DNA of 64,000 bases from Bacteroidota bacterium (GCA_023426145.1 JAFABG010000017.1:18954-82953); one strand, 5' to 3'. Shown: positions 46,974 to 56,939, numbered from the stretch's first letter. Notes: generated from the sequence alone by a model not told the origin. Program-made: numbers and translations.

Positions 46974-47010
46974 AGCCCCCCATTCTAGAATAGCTTCTAT
47001 CAGGGGGGCT
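46974..47010 (-). terminator. Intrinsic terminator of the MFS gene
   Basis: AGCCCCCC (46974-46981) pairs with GGGGGGCT (47003-47010). The minus-strand continuation is T-rich. It sits directly upstream of the proline promoter and insulates it. Confidence 0.85.
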
Positions 47011-47029
47011 GGCTGGTTGTTGTTGGTTT

Positions 47030-48172
47030 TTAATACCGAGCTTGATATTTCTTATAGAATATAAAGAATAGTATGAATCCGATGAGTGCGAAGGGGACTC
47101 CAGTCAGTGCAGGGTAGCGATAACCGCCACTCACTGCTAATCCTCCAGTGTATGCCCCGATGGCATTTCCCAGATTGAATGCCACTTGCACACAAGCAGC
47201 ACCGAGCATCTCTCCTCCTTTAGCCACGCGGATGATCAAGATTTGCTCCGGACTTGATACGGCAAACAGTGCTGCTGTGCATAGACACATCAACAGTGCA
47301 GCTCCCCATTTGTAGGGAGAAAAGAAGAAGATGAGCAACAGCATCAAGCAAATCAATGCTTGTGAGGCAGTACCTACTTTCCCAGGTGTGTATCGGTCGG
47401 AAAGTCGCCCGCTTATCAGGTTTCCCACCACCATCCCGAATCCGGCAAGGATCATGAGCGGAGTGATGCTCTCTGCTGAGAAGCCTGACACATGGGTCAG
47501 CATAGGATTGATATAGCTATACCAGCAGAATACACCCCCATTTCCCAATGCTGTGGCACCTAGGATGAGCCATGGTGCAGGGGTCTTAAGAAATCGAAAT
47601 TGTCCTTTGAAGCCGGTATCTTTCAAGCCTTCTACTTGGGGTACCCAACGCCAGATATAGTACAGAATGACAATGCCCCAAAGGCCTACTAACAAGAAAG
47701 TAGCTCGCCATGAAAGCATGGTGCTTAAAGAGGTGCCTAGCGGCACACCGAATAGGTTGGCAATGGTCATTCCGGCAATCATGATGGAAACGGCTTCCGA
47801 TCCCTTGCCTTTGTCAGCGAGCTTCTCAGCAACGATGGAGCCTACACCGAAATAGGCTCCGTGAGGGAGTCCGGAGATGAAGCGAGAGATAAGCAACGTC
47901 CAGTAATTGGGAGATAATGCAGCACAGATATTACCCACCATAATCAAGGTGACCAATATTAGTAATATGTTTTTTAATCTATATTTGCGCGCTAATGTCA
48001 ATACAGGAGCACCAACACAAACTCCTAATGCATAAGCGGAAATAAAATGCCCGGCTGTGGGTATGCTAATGTTTAAATCCCGAGCCACATCAGGTAGGAT
48101 ACCCATCATTACAAATTCGGCGATACCCAATCCGAGGGTACCGAATGCCAGTGCAATCAGACTTTTCTTCAT
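47030..48172 (-). CDS. MFS transporter, AraJ/YdhP-like efflux permease
   Basis: A 380-residue inner-membrane carrier with twelve hydrophobic segments. The N-terminal region (GLGIAEFVMMGILPDVARDL, SAYALGVCVGAPVL, LTLARKYRLKN) and GLPHGAYFGVGSIVAEKLAD are typical of the drug:H+ antiporter-1 group that includes AraJ and YdhP. Such proteins export sugars, purine compounds or drugs; the substrate is not visible. A TACCTTTG element lies upstream (48212-48219, minus strand). Monocistronic. Confidence 0.93.
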   Translation of the reverse strand: MKKSLIALAFGTLGLGIAEFVMMGILPDVARDLNISIPTAGHFISAYALGVCVGAPVLTLARKYRLKNILLILVTLIMVGNICAALSPNYWTLLISRFISGLPHGAYFGVGSIVAEKLADKGKGSEAVSIMIAGMTIANLFGVPLGTSLSTMLSWRATFLLVGLWGIVILYYIWRWVPQVEGLKDTGFKGQFRFLKTPAPWLILGATALGNGGVFCWYSYINPMLTHVSGFSAESITPLMILAGFGMVVGNLISGRLSDRYTPGKVGTASQALICLMLLLIFFFSPYKWGAALLMCLCTAALFAVSSPEQILIIRVAKGGEMLGAACVQVAFNLGNAIGAYTGGLAVSGGYRYPALTGVPFALIGFILFFIFYKKYQARY

Positions 48173-48358
48173 ACAAAACTTTACCTAAATACCTATTCTT
48201 TTATTGAGATGCAAAGGTAAAACAAAATATCTCAAGGTCTGTTCTGTAAGGACGATTTTGATTAAAATCAATTGTAGCACTCTCCTGTGCGGAGGAGTTA
48301 ATCATCATAACTTCTGATAAGAGTGTCACTATAACATTGCGATGGTTACACCATTCTG

Positions 48359-48403
48359 TAACTATGCTGACACTATCATAACAGGATAGTGTCAGCATAG
48401 TTA
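48359..48403. repeat. Perfect 19-bp inverted repeat between two genes
   Basis: TAACTATGCTGACACTATC (48359-48377) and its exact complement (48385-48403) with a 7-base loop. No U-run follows on the minus strand, though the stem is strong enough to stop or protect the hydrolase transcript. It shares the GGATAGTG/CACTATC core with the repeats at 1922-1995, and GTGTCACTATA also occurs nearby at 48323-48333. Confidence 0.8.
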
Positions 48404-48429
48404 ATTTATTAAAGTTATTGATTTTTAGG

Positions 48430-49842
48430 TTATTTGCTCTGTAATAAAATCCATGTTGTCATGTCTTTCAGTACCTCTGGACTAAAGGTTTCTTCTAATT
48501 GGTTATATTCCGCTAAGGTGCCTTTTACGCAAGTTTGGAACAAATGATTTAGCTTAGGGTAGGTTTTGGTAGTTACTTTTTTATTTCCGTTTTCGCTGAT
48601 ACGTTGCTTAATTGCGGGTAGATTCAACTCAGCATCGACCTGAATATCCTTTTCTCCGTTTAAAGCTAAGACCGGACAGGTTATTGCTTTAAGATCAGCA
48701 GTTGGGTCGTATCTCATGAACTGAAGATACCAAGGTGAAGTCATGGTGCTTATCTGAGCAGAGATTTGTTGCATGGCAGCTAAATCTTTCAGTTGTTCGG
48801 GAGGGATCGTTTTTGTAACATCAGCGTATACTTCTTTTCTTATTTCATCCGGTGTCTTGTCGGCTTGTAATAATAATGAATATCTTTCGCGAATGGAGGG
48901 TTTCATGGTTTGCCAAATAGCGTCAGGCATTCCTTGTGACTTACTTATTAATTCAGCTTGTTTAAGCATCAAACTGTCACCTCGCACACCTGCTCCTGCT
49001 AATGAAATGACGAATGCGACATGAGGGTTATGAGCTGCAATACTAAGTGCTATTGTTCCTCCACAACTATGTCCGATGAGGCCTATTTCTTTGCTATTGA
49101 TTTCCTTTCGGCTGCAAAGATAGTCGAAAGCAGCCTCCGTATCTTTTGCGAAATCTTCATTGGTGGCACTTGCATAGTCGCCTTCAGAATCAGCTGTTCC
49201 GCGGTCGTCACATCTTAGTACAGCGATCCCGTTGCGCGTCAGATAATCGGCAATCACAAGAAAGGGTTTATGCCCCATCATCTCCTCATCACGATTTTGT
49301 GGACCACTTCCTGTCACCATGACTACAGCGGGAAACTTGCTCCCTTTCTCGGGAAGCGTTAATGTGCCTGCTAGTTTGATTCCATCCTGCGTATTTTTTA
49401 TACTGACTTCTTCAACCTGATAAGGAAAGGGTGCCTGAGGCTCTTGCGGGCGTTTAGAGCTACTCACTTCCCCTTTTTTAAGATTTAGGGGGAGTGCCAT
49501 TCCTTGTGTAAATGTACCGGATATCGTTTGGTCAGCATTTAATTTCCCTTTGTAAGAGGCGTTAATAATAGGGATTTGAACAGTCAGTATAGAATCCTGA
49601 AAAGAAGTGGCTGCTGTTTTTATACCTTTGGCTCCTTGATCAGGACTGTCAAGAGTGGTTTCGTACGTTCCTTGTGGGATTTTCTTGATGTGAAAGACAA
49701 TGGTTAGTGAGCCCGTGGGTAGAGAAAGTTTGCCTAACCATGTGCCCGATATTTCTTGCGCGGAAAGGCAAGTTGGAGCCGATAGTGCGATAAGCAAACA
49801 AATAGTCATGAAAACTTTGAAAAGATCTCTGGAGTGTTTCAT
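48430..49842 (-). CDS. Exported alpha/beta hydrolase
   Basis: A secreted or periplasmic serine hydrolase of 470 residues from the ATG at 49842, which opens a signal peptide ending at CLSAQ. A beta-rich N-terminal domain (about 25-130, ISGTWLGKLSLPTGSLTIVF) precedes the hydrolase fold (about 145-470): VMVTGSGPQNRDEEMMGHKP, the nucleophile elbow GHSCGG, and a distal Asp and His in VLALNGEKDIQVD and PKLNHLFQ. This architecture is typical of Bacteroidetes peptidase/esterase-like hydrolases. A TATTTTTG element lies at 49937-49944. A broken direct copy of its 5' half lies 12.8 kb away (62057-62440). The substrate is unknown. Confidence 0.9.
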   Translation of the reverse strand: MKHSRDLFKVFMTICLLIALSAPTCLSAQEISGTWLGKLSLPTGSLTIVFHIKKIPQGTYETTLDSPDQGAKGIKTAATSFQDSILTVQIPIINASYKGKLNADQTISGTFTQGMALPLNLKKGEVSSSKRPQEPQAPFPYQVEEVSIKNTQDGIKLAGTLTLPEKGSKFPAVVMVTGSGPQNRDEEMMGHKPFLVIADYLTRNGIAVLRCDDRGTADSEGDYASATNEDFAKDTEAAFDYLCSRKEINSKEIGLIGHSCGGTIALSIAAHNPHVAFVISLAGAGVRGDSLMLKQAELISKSQGMPDAIWQTMKPSIRERYSLLLQADKTPDEIRKEVYADVTKTIPPEQLKDLAAMQQISAQISTMTSPWYLQFMRYDPTADLKAITCPVLALNGEKDIQVDAELNLPAIKQRISENGNKKVTTKTYPKLNHLFQTCVKGTLAEYNQLEETFSPEVLKDMTTWILLQSK

Positions 49843-50031
49843 AAAGAAGAAGATTAGAGTTTCTAAAAATAGTGGCATATTAGATATTAAATCTTGTATT
49901 TTGTGATTGAATATCAATATGTAAACTTGCTGTGTACAAAAATAATGCAATTATAATAAGTAATGAAAATAACTCCTTATTATTTGACATTGAAATCTAA
50001 AATAGGTAGAAAGAGAAATGCCAGTGAGGGA

Positions 50032-50610
50032 TTATTTTAAGAGAAGGAAAAGTAGGAATAAGAGAGAGGGATTGATGGTTTTACGAAGAATTTTCATACT
50101 TCGGTTACGTTGGGTTTTGATGGTGTTGATGCTAACGCCCAATTTTTCAGCAATTTCGACCCAGCTGTATCCTTCTAAGTGCATAAGCATGATGCGTTGT
50201 TGCTCCTTGGGAAGTTGTTGTATCGCAATGTAAAGCTGACGGACAAGCTCTTCTTTGAGAGCCAATTGATAGCTCTCATCACTGTCTTCAAGATTGTTGA
50301 TCTCTTCAAGAATGTCGAGCTGGGTAGGTTTATTTTTTTGATGGCGTAAAAAAAGCAAGGTGTTGTTGTAACAGGCCTTATAGAGATAATTGGTTAATTC
50401 TGCTGTAGTAGTAAAAGACTTATCACCCTCATAGATAGCTAAAATAACTTCTTGCACAATATCTTCTGCCTGCTCTTGGTCGTCTATGATTTTGTTGACG
50501 TAAGCACACAATGAGGCATAATAATGTTGATAGAGCTGAAAGAAAGCTTTATTTCTTTTCTGATTAATGCCTTTAATGAATAGAGTATCTTTTGGGTTGT
50601 TAATCTCCAT
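50032..50610 (-). CDS. ECF RNA polymerase sigma factor, probably of locus 3
   Basis: A 192-residue ECF sigma factor. Region 2 at about 20-90 (YASLCAYVNKIIDDQEQAED, then IVQEVILAIYEG) and region 4 at about 125-180 (LPKEQQRIMLMHLEGYSWVE, then IAEKLGVSINTIKTQRNRSM). Its C-terminus is very hydrophobic (LLFLLFLLLK). It lies downstream of the protease gene, after a terminator, with its own -7 element TAGTTTTG at 50633-50640. The FecR gene with no adjacent sigma gene is 9.7 kb upstream. The two are probably partners, which would be an unusual split arrangement. Confidence 0.9.
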   Translation of the reverse strand: MEINNPKDTLFIKGINQKRNKAFFQLYQHYYASLCAYVNKIIDDQEQAEDIVQEVILAIYEGDKSFTTTAELTNYLYKACYNNTLLFLRHQKNKPTQLDILEEINNLEDSDESYQLALKEELVRQLYIAIQQLPKEQQRIMLMHLEGYSWVEIAEKLGVSINTIKTQRNRSMKILRKTINPSLLFLLFLLLK

Positions 50611-50759
50611 GAGATGAATCTGATATGTTTTGCAAAACTAGGGAAAAAATAGATAGGTTAGTCTATTGAGGCTACATTTTATGGTTTAAGGTATGAGATT
50701 TTTTAATCCTCATTGGGATAGATAAAACTTAATGTTGGATAGATTTGTAAGGATGAAAA

Positions 50760-50790
50760 ACGACGGCTTTCACTTAGATATGGCCGTCGT
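50760..50790 (-). terminator. Intrinsic terminator after locus 3 structural genes
   Basis: ACGACGGC (50760-50767) pairs perfectly with GCCGTCGT (50783-50790). On the minus strand it is followed by TTTTTCATC. It separates the operon from the sigma gene. Confidence 0.8.
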
Positions 50791-50893
50791 TCTATTGTCC
50801 TTGCTAGAGAGAGTGTAAAGATTGAGTGATTGTTTGTGTGATTAATGTAGAGTACAAGGACAATATTTAGTTTTCACTTAACTTTATAGATTC

Positions 50894-51784
50894 TTATTTT
50901 TCTTCAATTAATCGTCGAATACTTGAGATGGGGATAATGGATTTTATCACCATTTGTAAACTAGTTTGTGGCTGATCTACATAGTAGATTGATTGAGTAG
51001 TGCAAACCATGCCTACAAGATTACCGCAATCGTCGAAAAGAGGTCCACCACTAGATCCTTTCGCATAATCGGCCGTGATATCGGTACGATTGGTAAAGGG
51101 ATCGTTCGGATCGCCACAAGTGGTACGTGCTACAACGCCTTTAGAATAGTAGTAAAGGTGCCAAAGCGGATGTGTGAGTGCATGAACTGTAGCTCCCGCT
51201 GCTAAATCTTCACCGACAGGAAATGGAGTTAGTTTTTCTCCACGAGTATCAACACGGAAAAAGACTAAGTCTGCTTTGGGTTGATAGCTCAGAATCTCTT
51301 TGATGGGAAAGATATGATTGTCGGATGTGGCTACAAAAAACACACTATCAAGCGGTGTAAGTCTACTGTAGGGGTCGATTAAGCTTTTAAAGACATGAAA
51401 ATTGGAGATACAAAGACCGTCGGCAGTGAGAACAATTGCGGTTGCTCCTATTTGAACGTGTTCTGGATCAACAAGTGTAGGTGAATATTTGCAAATACTT
51501 AGGACAGAAGGAGTTCTTGCGGCTACGAGTTCTTCGCCACTCATCTCTTTTTTGCCTGGTTTGGTCAGTTCTGCGGTGACAAGGCTATTCATCATGACAC
51601 GTTGTCCCTGCTTTTTGAGCTCAGGCATTGAGGTGAAAGTGTTGCCAGCTCCTATACCTTTAAAGGTTTGCAATATTTCACGTTCGTAGTTATTGTAGTT
51701 GTGATACACCACTTTTGCCTTTTGGGCAAAAGTGGAAGTACTACAACAAATTAGAGTAACTACTATACATAGAAGTTGTTTCAT
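50894..51784 (-). CDS. Trypsin-like serine protease with signal peptide (locus 3)
   Basis: An exported S1-fold protease of 296 residues. The signal peptide ends at STFAQ. The catalytic triad is visible: His130 in LCISNFHVF, Asp172 in KADLVFFRVD and Ser245 in KGSSGGPLFDD. There is no PDZ domain, so it is not DegP/HtrA. About 100 residues separate the signal peptide from the protease core. It begins 14 bases after the TlpA gene and ends the operon. In this setting it may cleave the imported substrate, or an envelope protein in response to it. Confidence 0.88.
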   Translation of the reverse strand: MKQLLCIVVTLICCSTSTFAQKAKVVYHNYNNYEREILQTFKGIGAGNTFTSMPELKKQGQRVMMNSLVTAELTKPGKKEMSGEELVAARTPSVLSICKYSPTLVDPEHVQIGATAIVLTADGLCISNFHVFKSLIDPYSRLTPLDSVFFVATSDNHIFPIKEILSYQPKADLVFFRVDTRGEKLTPFPVGEDLAAGATVHALTHPLWHLYYYSKGVVARTTCGDPNDPFTNRTDITADYAKGSSGGPLFDDCGNLVGMVCTTQSIYYVDQPQTSLQMVIKSIIPISSIRRLIEEK

Positions 51785-51798
51785 CTTTTTCGTTTCAT

Positions 51799-52926
51799 TT
51801 ATTTGTTAGGGAAAAGTTCGGCCAACTTACTCTCTAAATCTGCACCACGCAAGTTGCGGGCAACAATTTTGCCAGCAGGATCAATTAAAAAGTTAGTTGG
51901 GATAGCTCTAACAGCATATTGTCCAGCAATAGGACTTTGCCAGCCTTGAAGCTGTGATACTTGACTCCAAGTTAGTGCGTCTTTTTCAATAGCTCCTTTC
52001 CAACGCTCTGCAGAGTCGTCTAATGAGACACCAATGATGTCAAATTTATCAGATTTGTATCTTTCGTAAGCTTTCACAACATTTGGGTTCTCGCGACGGC
52101 AAGGTCCACACCAGCTAGCCCAGAAATCAATTAGAACATACTTACCACGGAAGCTGCTTAAGCTTAAACTTTTACCATCAGGTGTGTTAGCAGTGAATTC
52201 TGGAGCAACATCACCAATACTTACTGAAGGAGCGCTTTGAATTTTTGCATTGAAGCGTACACCCAAGTGGCTATTGCGCAAGCGTTCGCTTAGATGGTTA
52301 TATAAGCGTTGAGCTTTGCTTTTATCATTAGCAACATCAATGGTTGTGTTAAGCCAGTCAAGGCTGATGTATGAGTCTGGATGGCTCATAAAGAAGGCTT
52401 CCTGAACCTCTTTTTCTTTAGCATCAATTGTCTGATAATCGGCTTGCAAACGTTGCATTGTAGCATCGTCACGATCGTTACGAGCCTTGTAAAAAGCAAC
52501 TTCCAAAGAGTCAACTTGCTTTTGGAAGGGCAATAACTCATTGGTGATAGCCTGATAATCATCGTTGGTCGGAGTGCCACTTAGTTTTGCATCTATGTGG
52601 TTGGCTTCAATATCCATTTGTATATTACCACCTTCAAGATACACTGTTGCTGCTTTTAAGTTGATAGGGCGTCTGCCGAAATCACTATTTGCTGGAGCAA
52701 TGTAAAGAGAAGCATGCTGGGTATAAGCAGTGCTACCTGTAAATTTGAATACTCCCTCCGTAGCGGCAACAGAGTCAATAACCATTCGGTTTTCATTGAC
52801 GTAGCAAAGGTAGGCTTTATCGGTAGGGTTAACCTGTTGGGCGCGCACAGATAAAGTAAAGTTGTTTTGAGCTTGTGCAAATGCGGCTATTGTACAGCCC
52901 ATTGCAAGTAAGGTGATCTTTTTCAT
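51799..52926 (-). CDS. TlpA family disulfide reductase (locus 3)
   Basis: A periplasmic thioredoxin-fold protein of 375 residues, with a signal peptide ending near AFAQAQ and no lipobox. A DUF4369-like domain covers about 22-115, a helical linker follows, and the thioredoxin domain covers about 238-375, with WASWCGPC (Cys273 and Cys276) and cis-proline AIPTNFLI. Its order of domains equals that of the two thioredoxins in locus 1. It lies between the PKD-like lipoprotein and the protease. Confidence 0.93.
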   Translation of the reverse strand: MKKITLLAMGCTIAAFAQAQNNFTLSVRAQQVNPTDKAYLCYVNENRMVIDSVAATEGVFKFTGSTAYTQHASLYIAPANSDFGRRPINLKAATVYLEGGNIQMDIEANHIDAKLSGTPTNDDYQAITNELLPFQKQVDSLEVAFYKARNDRDDATMQRLQADYQTIDAKEKEVQEAFFMSHPDSYISLDWLNTTIDVANDKSKAQRLYNHLSERLRNSHLGVRFNAKIQSAPSVSIGDVAPEFTANTPDGKSLSLSSFRGKYVLIDFWASWCGPCRRENPNVVKAYERYKSDKFDIIGVSLDDSAERWKGAIEKDALTWSQVSQLQGWQSPIAGQYAVRAIPTNFLIDPAGKIVARNLRGADLESKLAELFPNK

Positions 52927-52996
52927 ACGTTGTTTTTTTAATATAATAAAAATAATTGTTTATGAATTCATTAATCAATAGGATATGGAATAGAGC

Positions 52997-54592
52997 TTAG
53001 TAATAGCGATAAAGTTCATCACTCCAACCTCCTCCATTGTAACTATAGGTTTTAGGAGAAGCAAACAGCATGGTTTTTACTTTTCCTTCTCCTTCGTAAG
53101 GAGCACCTAGCTGAGTGTACTGGTTACCATTGATGGTGTATCGATATATTTTGTAATGACCATCACCAGTAGTAGTGGCTACAATAAGGTTGCGAAAAGT
53201 GTAATCGTCGTAAGTACAAGGTACGAAGTGCATGTAGCTAATCGTTTCGTTCGAAGGATACTGTATCATCAACCTATTACTTTGTTGCTCTATTAGATAT
53301 TCATAGAGTGTATTTCCTCTGCCATAATAGAGAATGGGATAGTTCTTATTAAGTGCAAAGTATTGAGCAGTGCGTAGCTCTGGATAATTATTATAGGATA
53401 GAGTATCTGCAGTCATGATAGGACTGTAATGTGCATTACCCAATTGATATTGAGCAGGATCAATCTGAGCTAGATCAAGTCCAAGTAAAATGGTGCGATC
53501 TTCACGACCATTCTCTTGAAATAAGGCATAAGCACGTTTTACAGAGGCGGTATCTGGGTTTAAACTACCATCAGTGTTTTCGAGAAAACGGATGCTTCCA
53601 TTCATGTGATTGGATGAAATATGGGCTGTTCCTTCGTAATAGTTATCGGGAAAGAATTTCGGCTCTGCGGCTAGTTGATTGAAGTAAACAAAGGAATGGG
53701 TTGTTTCTTCAAACCCGAGTTGGTAACAGGTGCTTCCTACAGTAGTGGTGAAGTAAGGTGAAAGCTGGAAGCTCTCTCCTGCAGGAGGAAGGAAAGCAGG
53801 TGTTCCTAATTGGTAGAGATGGCTTTGTTTATTATCTACTAATATCATCTGAAGTGGACTTGTAATACCACCTTCAAAATGATGAGTGGTGTGGTCATTT
53901 CGATCGAAGAAAAGGTCGTTCCCTTGTGCTAGGATTTTCTCGTCGTTGATACGGAACGCCAATACATCTTCTTCACTAACCGGGAAAAGCGTGGAAAGAT
54001 ATGTAGTGGGATAACTATCGCCAGGAGCAGTCCAACCGTAATTATAGGTATAGAGTAAAGCAACAGGGGAACCTTTTAATTTAGTGTTCCATTGAGCAAG
54101 AAGATCTTTTTCATTGAAATAATTTTCTCCTGTGGTATTGATACCAATTAGGTCAAGTTCAGTATCGCCTTCTTGGTTTTCTTTAAGTACATACCAACCC
54201 CTTTCAGAACGGCTGATAACGGTGGTGAAAGCTGTTGAAGAATTACTAACTTGGGTTTTCTTATTTGTCACTTCCAAACGGATAGTCCAGTTGCCAAGAC
54301 TATCCATTTTATAATTGAAGATGCTATCTCTTGAAAGGAGTTTGAGGCTTGAATAGTCTTGACGATACCAAGCAAAATCGAATGCCTCATTACCTTCGTC
54401 TCCATACTCAATATGTGGAGTGATACGAAGGGTGTCACCAAGGAAAATTTGTACTGGAACGACGCCTACTTCACCCATGTGTTGGATAGTGATTCTAGGC
54501 AGTTCGTTAAAAACGTCATCTCTGCCATATTTACATCCCATCAACATTATGGGTAACGAACAGAGGAGCAAGATATAATGTTTTGTTTTCAT
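52997..54592 (-). CDS. PKD-like family lipoprotein (locus 3)
   Basis: A 531-residue surface lipoprotein (lipobox LMGC, Cys20). An N-terminal PKD-like beta-sandwich (about 45-130: FLGDTLRITPHIEYGDEGNE, SLGNWTIRLEVTNKKT) is followed by a large beta-rich region (about 140-531) that looks like a propeller or lectin-type fold. PKD-like lipoproteins of this size are regular members of SusC/SusD-DUF4843 loci. It probably binds substrate on the cell surface. It lies 24 bases after the DUF4843 gene. Confidence 0.85.
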   Translation of the reverse strand: MKTKHYILLLCSLPIMLMGCKYGRDDVFNELPRITIQHMGEVGVVPVQIFLGDTLRITPHIEYGDEGNEAFDFAWYRQDYSSLKLLSRDSIFNYKMDSLGNWTIRLEVTNKKTQVSNSSTAFTTVISRSERGWYVLKENQEGDTELDLIGINTTGENYFNEKDLLAQWNTKLKGSPVALLYTYNYGWTAPGDSYPTTYLSTLFPVSEEDVLAFRINDEKILAQGNDLFFDRNDHTTHHFEGGITSPLQMILVDNKQSHLYQLGTPAFLPPAGESFQLSPYFTTTVGSTCYQLGFEETTHSFVYFNQLAAEPKFFPDNYYEGTAHISSNHMNGSIRFLENTDGSLNPDTASVKRAYALFQENGREDRTILLGLDLAQIDPAQYQLGNAHYSPIMTADTLSYNNYPELRTAQYFALNKNYPILYYGRGNTLYEYLIEQQSNRLMIQYPSNETISYMHFVPCTYDDYTFRNLIVATTTGDGHYKIYRYTINGNQYTQLGAPYEGEGKVKTMLFASPKTYSYNGGGWSDELYRYY

Positions 54593-54616
54593 TATTGTAC
54601 TTTTTAGTGTTTCAAA

Positions 54617-55432
54617 TTAGTAGGAATAACCAACATAGAATTCAACTTCTCTACCATCAGCTTCTTGAAGAGGAGAAAGCCCTTGTTGAGCACGTTTGAC
54701 GTTCTCGTCTGCAAGTTCATTACGGAACTTATATTGGTAGAAGGTTTGTTGCGAACTTTGAATAGTGGAGATAAAAGCATCGTCCCATCGATCTCCAGTA
54801 TGTCGGATAATGAAATCATGTTTTACCAATCCGTAAGTACCTAGGAATGTGGGCCAATTGCCGGGTCTGGTGAGGCAATCCGACACATAGATCGTTACAA
54901 ATGAGTGTAGGTCATCGGTATCGCTTGTTTTGTCTGCAGCAATGATATTGGTGCTGTTTTGTAAACGCATAGTGATGCGATAGGTGTTATTTTTTAGTGA
55001 TGCATCGCGGAGCAATATTACAGGGATGGAGTCGTAGAGATTCCCTTTATGAAAGGTCATCAATGATTGGACATCCGGATCATCAAAGGCTTGAAATTGT
55101 TTTCCTTCTATAGCTTGTACTGTGTTTTGTTCAAGTTGAGTAGAAGTGGTATCTACATAAGCGTAACAGCTTATATGGCAGTCCTCTTGTGGAATGGCTG
55201 CCAAAATTTGCAATTTTACCCATACAGTATCGCGTGTCACACTTTCGTCCGAGTAATAGAAATTGTGGTGGAATACCTGGTCTCCACTCCGAGGGATCGA
55301 ATTCGCATCTCGAAAGAATTTTACGTAAGGCTCGCTTAAGACTGTTTCAATTTTTTCTTTCTCACAAGATGTAAGAAGCAGAGTAAGCCCTAAAAAGAAT
55401 AAGGAAAATATTTTTGTTTTCATTTTTTTCAT
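54617..55432 (-). CDS. DUF4843 lipoprotein (locus 3)
   Basis: A 271-residue lipoprotein with lipobox LLTSC. Typical DUF4843 features: SDESVTRDTVWVKLQILAAI (a strand pair), KGNLYDSIPVILLRDASLKN and TYRITMRLQNS, then a C-terminal region with WPTFLGTYGLVKHDFI. The family always neighbours SusC/SusD and PKD-like genes. It lies 11 bases after the SusD gene. Function unknown; a surface partner in ligand binding is likely. Confidence 0.87.
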   Translation of the reverse strand: MKKMKTKIFSLFFLGLTLLLTSCEKEKIETVLSEPYVKFFRDANSIPRSGDQVFHHNFYYSDESVTRDTVWVKLQILAAIPQEDCHISCYAYVDTTSTQLEQNTVQAIEGKQFQAFDDPDVQSLMTFHKGNLYDSIPVILLRDASLKNNTYRITMRLQNSTNIIAADKTSDTDDLHSFVTIYVSDCLTRPGNWPTFLGTYGLVKHDFIIRHTGDRWDDAFISTIQSSQQTFYQYKFRNELADENVKRAQQGLSPLQEADGREVEFYVGYSY

Positions 55433-55443
55433 TGTTTAGAGAG

Positions 55444-56919
55444 TTATCTATAATTACCAGTTTCATCAATAGGGAGTGGTAAGATATAATTGTTGGCATT
55501 TGCAAGGTTACCTGTATTTGCCCACGTCGTGGCATTCATCTGTTTATGGGCAAAGAATGTTTGTCCTTCACACCAATACTCACGGGCATATTCCTTTAAG
55601 ACTTCTCCATTGCGATTAGCTTCTGTGAGCTGATTGTAATAAGCCTCACGAGTGGAACGGAAGTCGTTACAGTAGGTGTTGGCTTCTGTTATTGGCGCTT
55701 CTTGCATGAGAATCAGATAGAGCTCAGAAAGACGAATAAGAGGAAGACTCTTAGGATATCCACCATAATTATCCATTTCGGCATCATCCTTCGTCATATG
55801 GCTAAATTTGAGTGAAGTCAAACTTGTCTTATAAGTCGGTGGAAAGGTACTATAGTCACGTGTGGTAGAGCTTCTCATTAAGTTGCTTGAGGTACGTAAA
55901 TCTGTTTGTCCTTCAAAAAGATAAGTACGGAAGCGATTGTCTTGACTATAAATACCAGCAGAAAAGTACTGAGAATAGGCTCTATTATCGTCGGTGATGT
56001 CGATGGCTACTAGATGCTCGTGGTAGAATAGAAAATCACTAGCTTCAGCATCACTACGCTTTCCTAATCGGAATTGAGGAGTACCATCCGGAGCTTTGGC
56101 ATCAACTACAGCTTTGGCATAGCTATAGGCCTCTTGCGAGTTACCAATCCACCAATAATAGCGGGCTAAGAGTGCTTCGATACCGTAATAATTGAATCGT
56201 TTTTGACGATTGTACCAAAATTGTTCATTGTATTCCTGAATATTAGTATATGAACTATTGAGCTCGGTGTTTGAATATTTCAAAATAGGATCGTATGGTC
56301 TAAGTAGATTGAGTGCCTCTTTAAAATCATTCTCAATATCTTTGTTATACTCGTCGTAGGGAGTATAATTGTATGGCTCTATTGAGAAAATGGTGACGTA
56401 AGGTAAATATGCTCTGTCATGCTCAGCTTGTGAAGGTACAGGACCCCACAACCGAATCAGTTCGAGTTGACAAAATGCGCGAATGGCTAATGCTTCTCCT
56501 TTGATAATATCTGCTTTATCTTTTGTAAGCACATGATTCTCTTGCTCAAGATGTTCCAACAGTACATTGGCATTAGCAATGACTTTGTAGTAATTGAGGA
56601 ACACATTTGATAAGGCGTTATTTACCAAATCGGTGGAATTATAATTGTGATTAAAGAAATAACTTTCAGTACTAACACTTGATGAAACTGTATAAGCTTG
56701 TGCCATATACTCAATGTAACCTCCCATCATGAACTTACCCGGAGAATAAAGATCCTGAAGATCTAGATAGAGTCCGATAAGGGCATTGGAATAGCCCATT
56801 TCACTGGAGAACATTTTATCTGCTGATGACTCAGATTTCGGCTCAATGGTCAGCCAATCGTTACATGAACTGGTTACAAATAGGATTAAGCCGAGAATTA
56901 GTATATTTAATTTTTTCAT
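55444..56919 (-). CDS. SusD/RagB family nutrient-binding lipoprotein (locus 3)
   Basis: A 491-residue lipoprotein with lipobox VTSSC, read from the ATG at 56919; the frame extends to 56952 inside the SusC gene. TPR-like helices and the SusD C-terminal features are present: YYGIEALLARYYWWIGNSQE, PLIRLSELYLILMQEAPITE, REYWCEGQTFFAHKQ and a final NNYILPLP. Here the (R/K)xxLxxEGxRWxDLxR motif is degenerate (YWCEGQTFFAHKQMN). It is the partner of the upstream SusC. Confidence 0.92.
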   Translation of the reverse strand: MKKLNILILGLILFVTSSCNDWLTIEPKSESSADKMFSSEMGYSNALIGLYLDLQDLYSPGKFMMGGYIEYMAQAYTVSSSVSTESYFFNHNYNSTDLVNNALSNVFLNYYKVIANANVLLEHLEQENHVLTKDKADIIKGEALAIRAFCQLELIRLWGPVPSQAEHDRAYLPYVTIFSIEPYNYTPYDEYNKDIENDFKEALNLLRPYDPILKYSNTELNSSYTNIQEYNEQFWYNRQKRFNYYGIEALLARYYWWIGNSQEAYSYAKAVVDAKAPDGTPQFRLGKRSDAEASDFLFYHEHLVAIDITDDNRAYSQYFSAGIYSQDNRFRTYLFEGQTDLRTSSNLMRSSTTRDYSTFPPTYKTSLTSLKFSHMTKDDAEMDNYGGYPKSLPLIRLSELYLILMQEAPITEANTYCNDFRSTREAYYNQLTEANRNGEVLKEYAREYWCEGQTFFAHKQMNATTWANTGNLANANNYILPLPIDETGNYR

Positions 56920-56939
56920 TCTATTGTTGCTTTTAAAGG

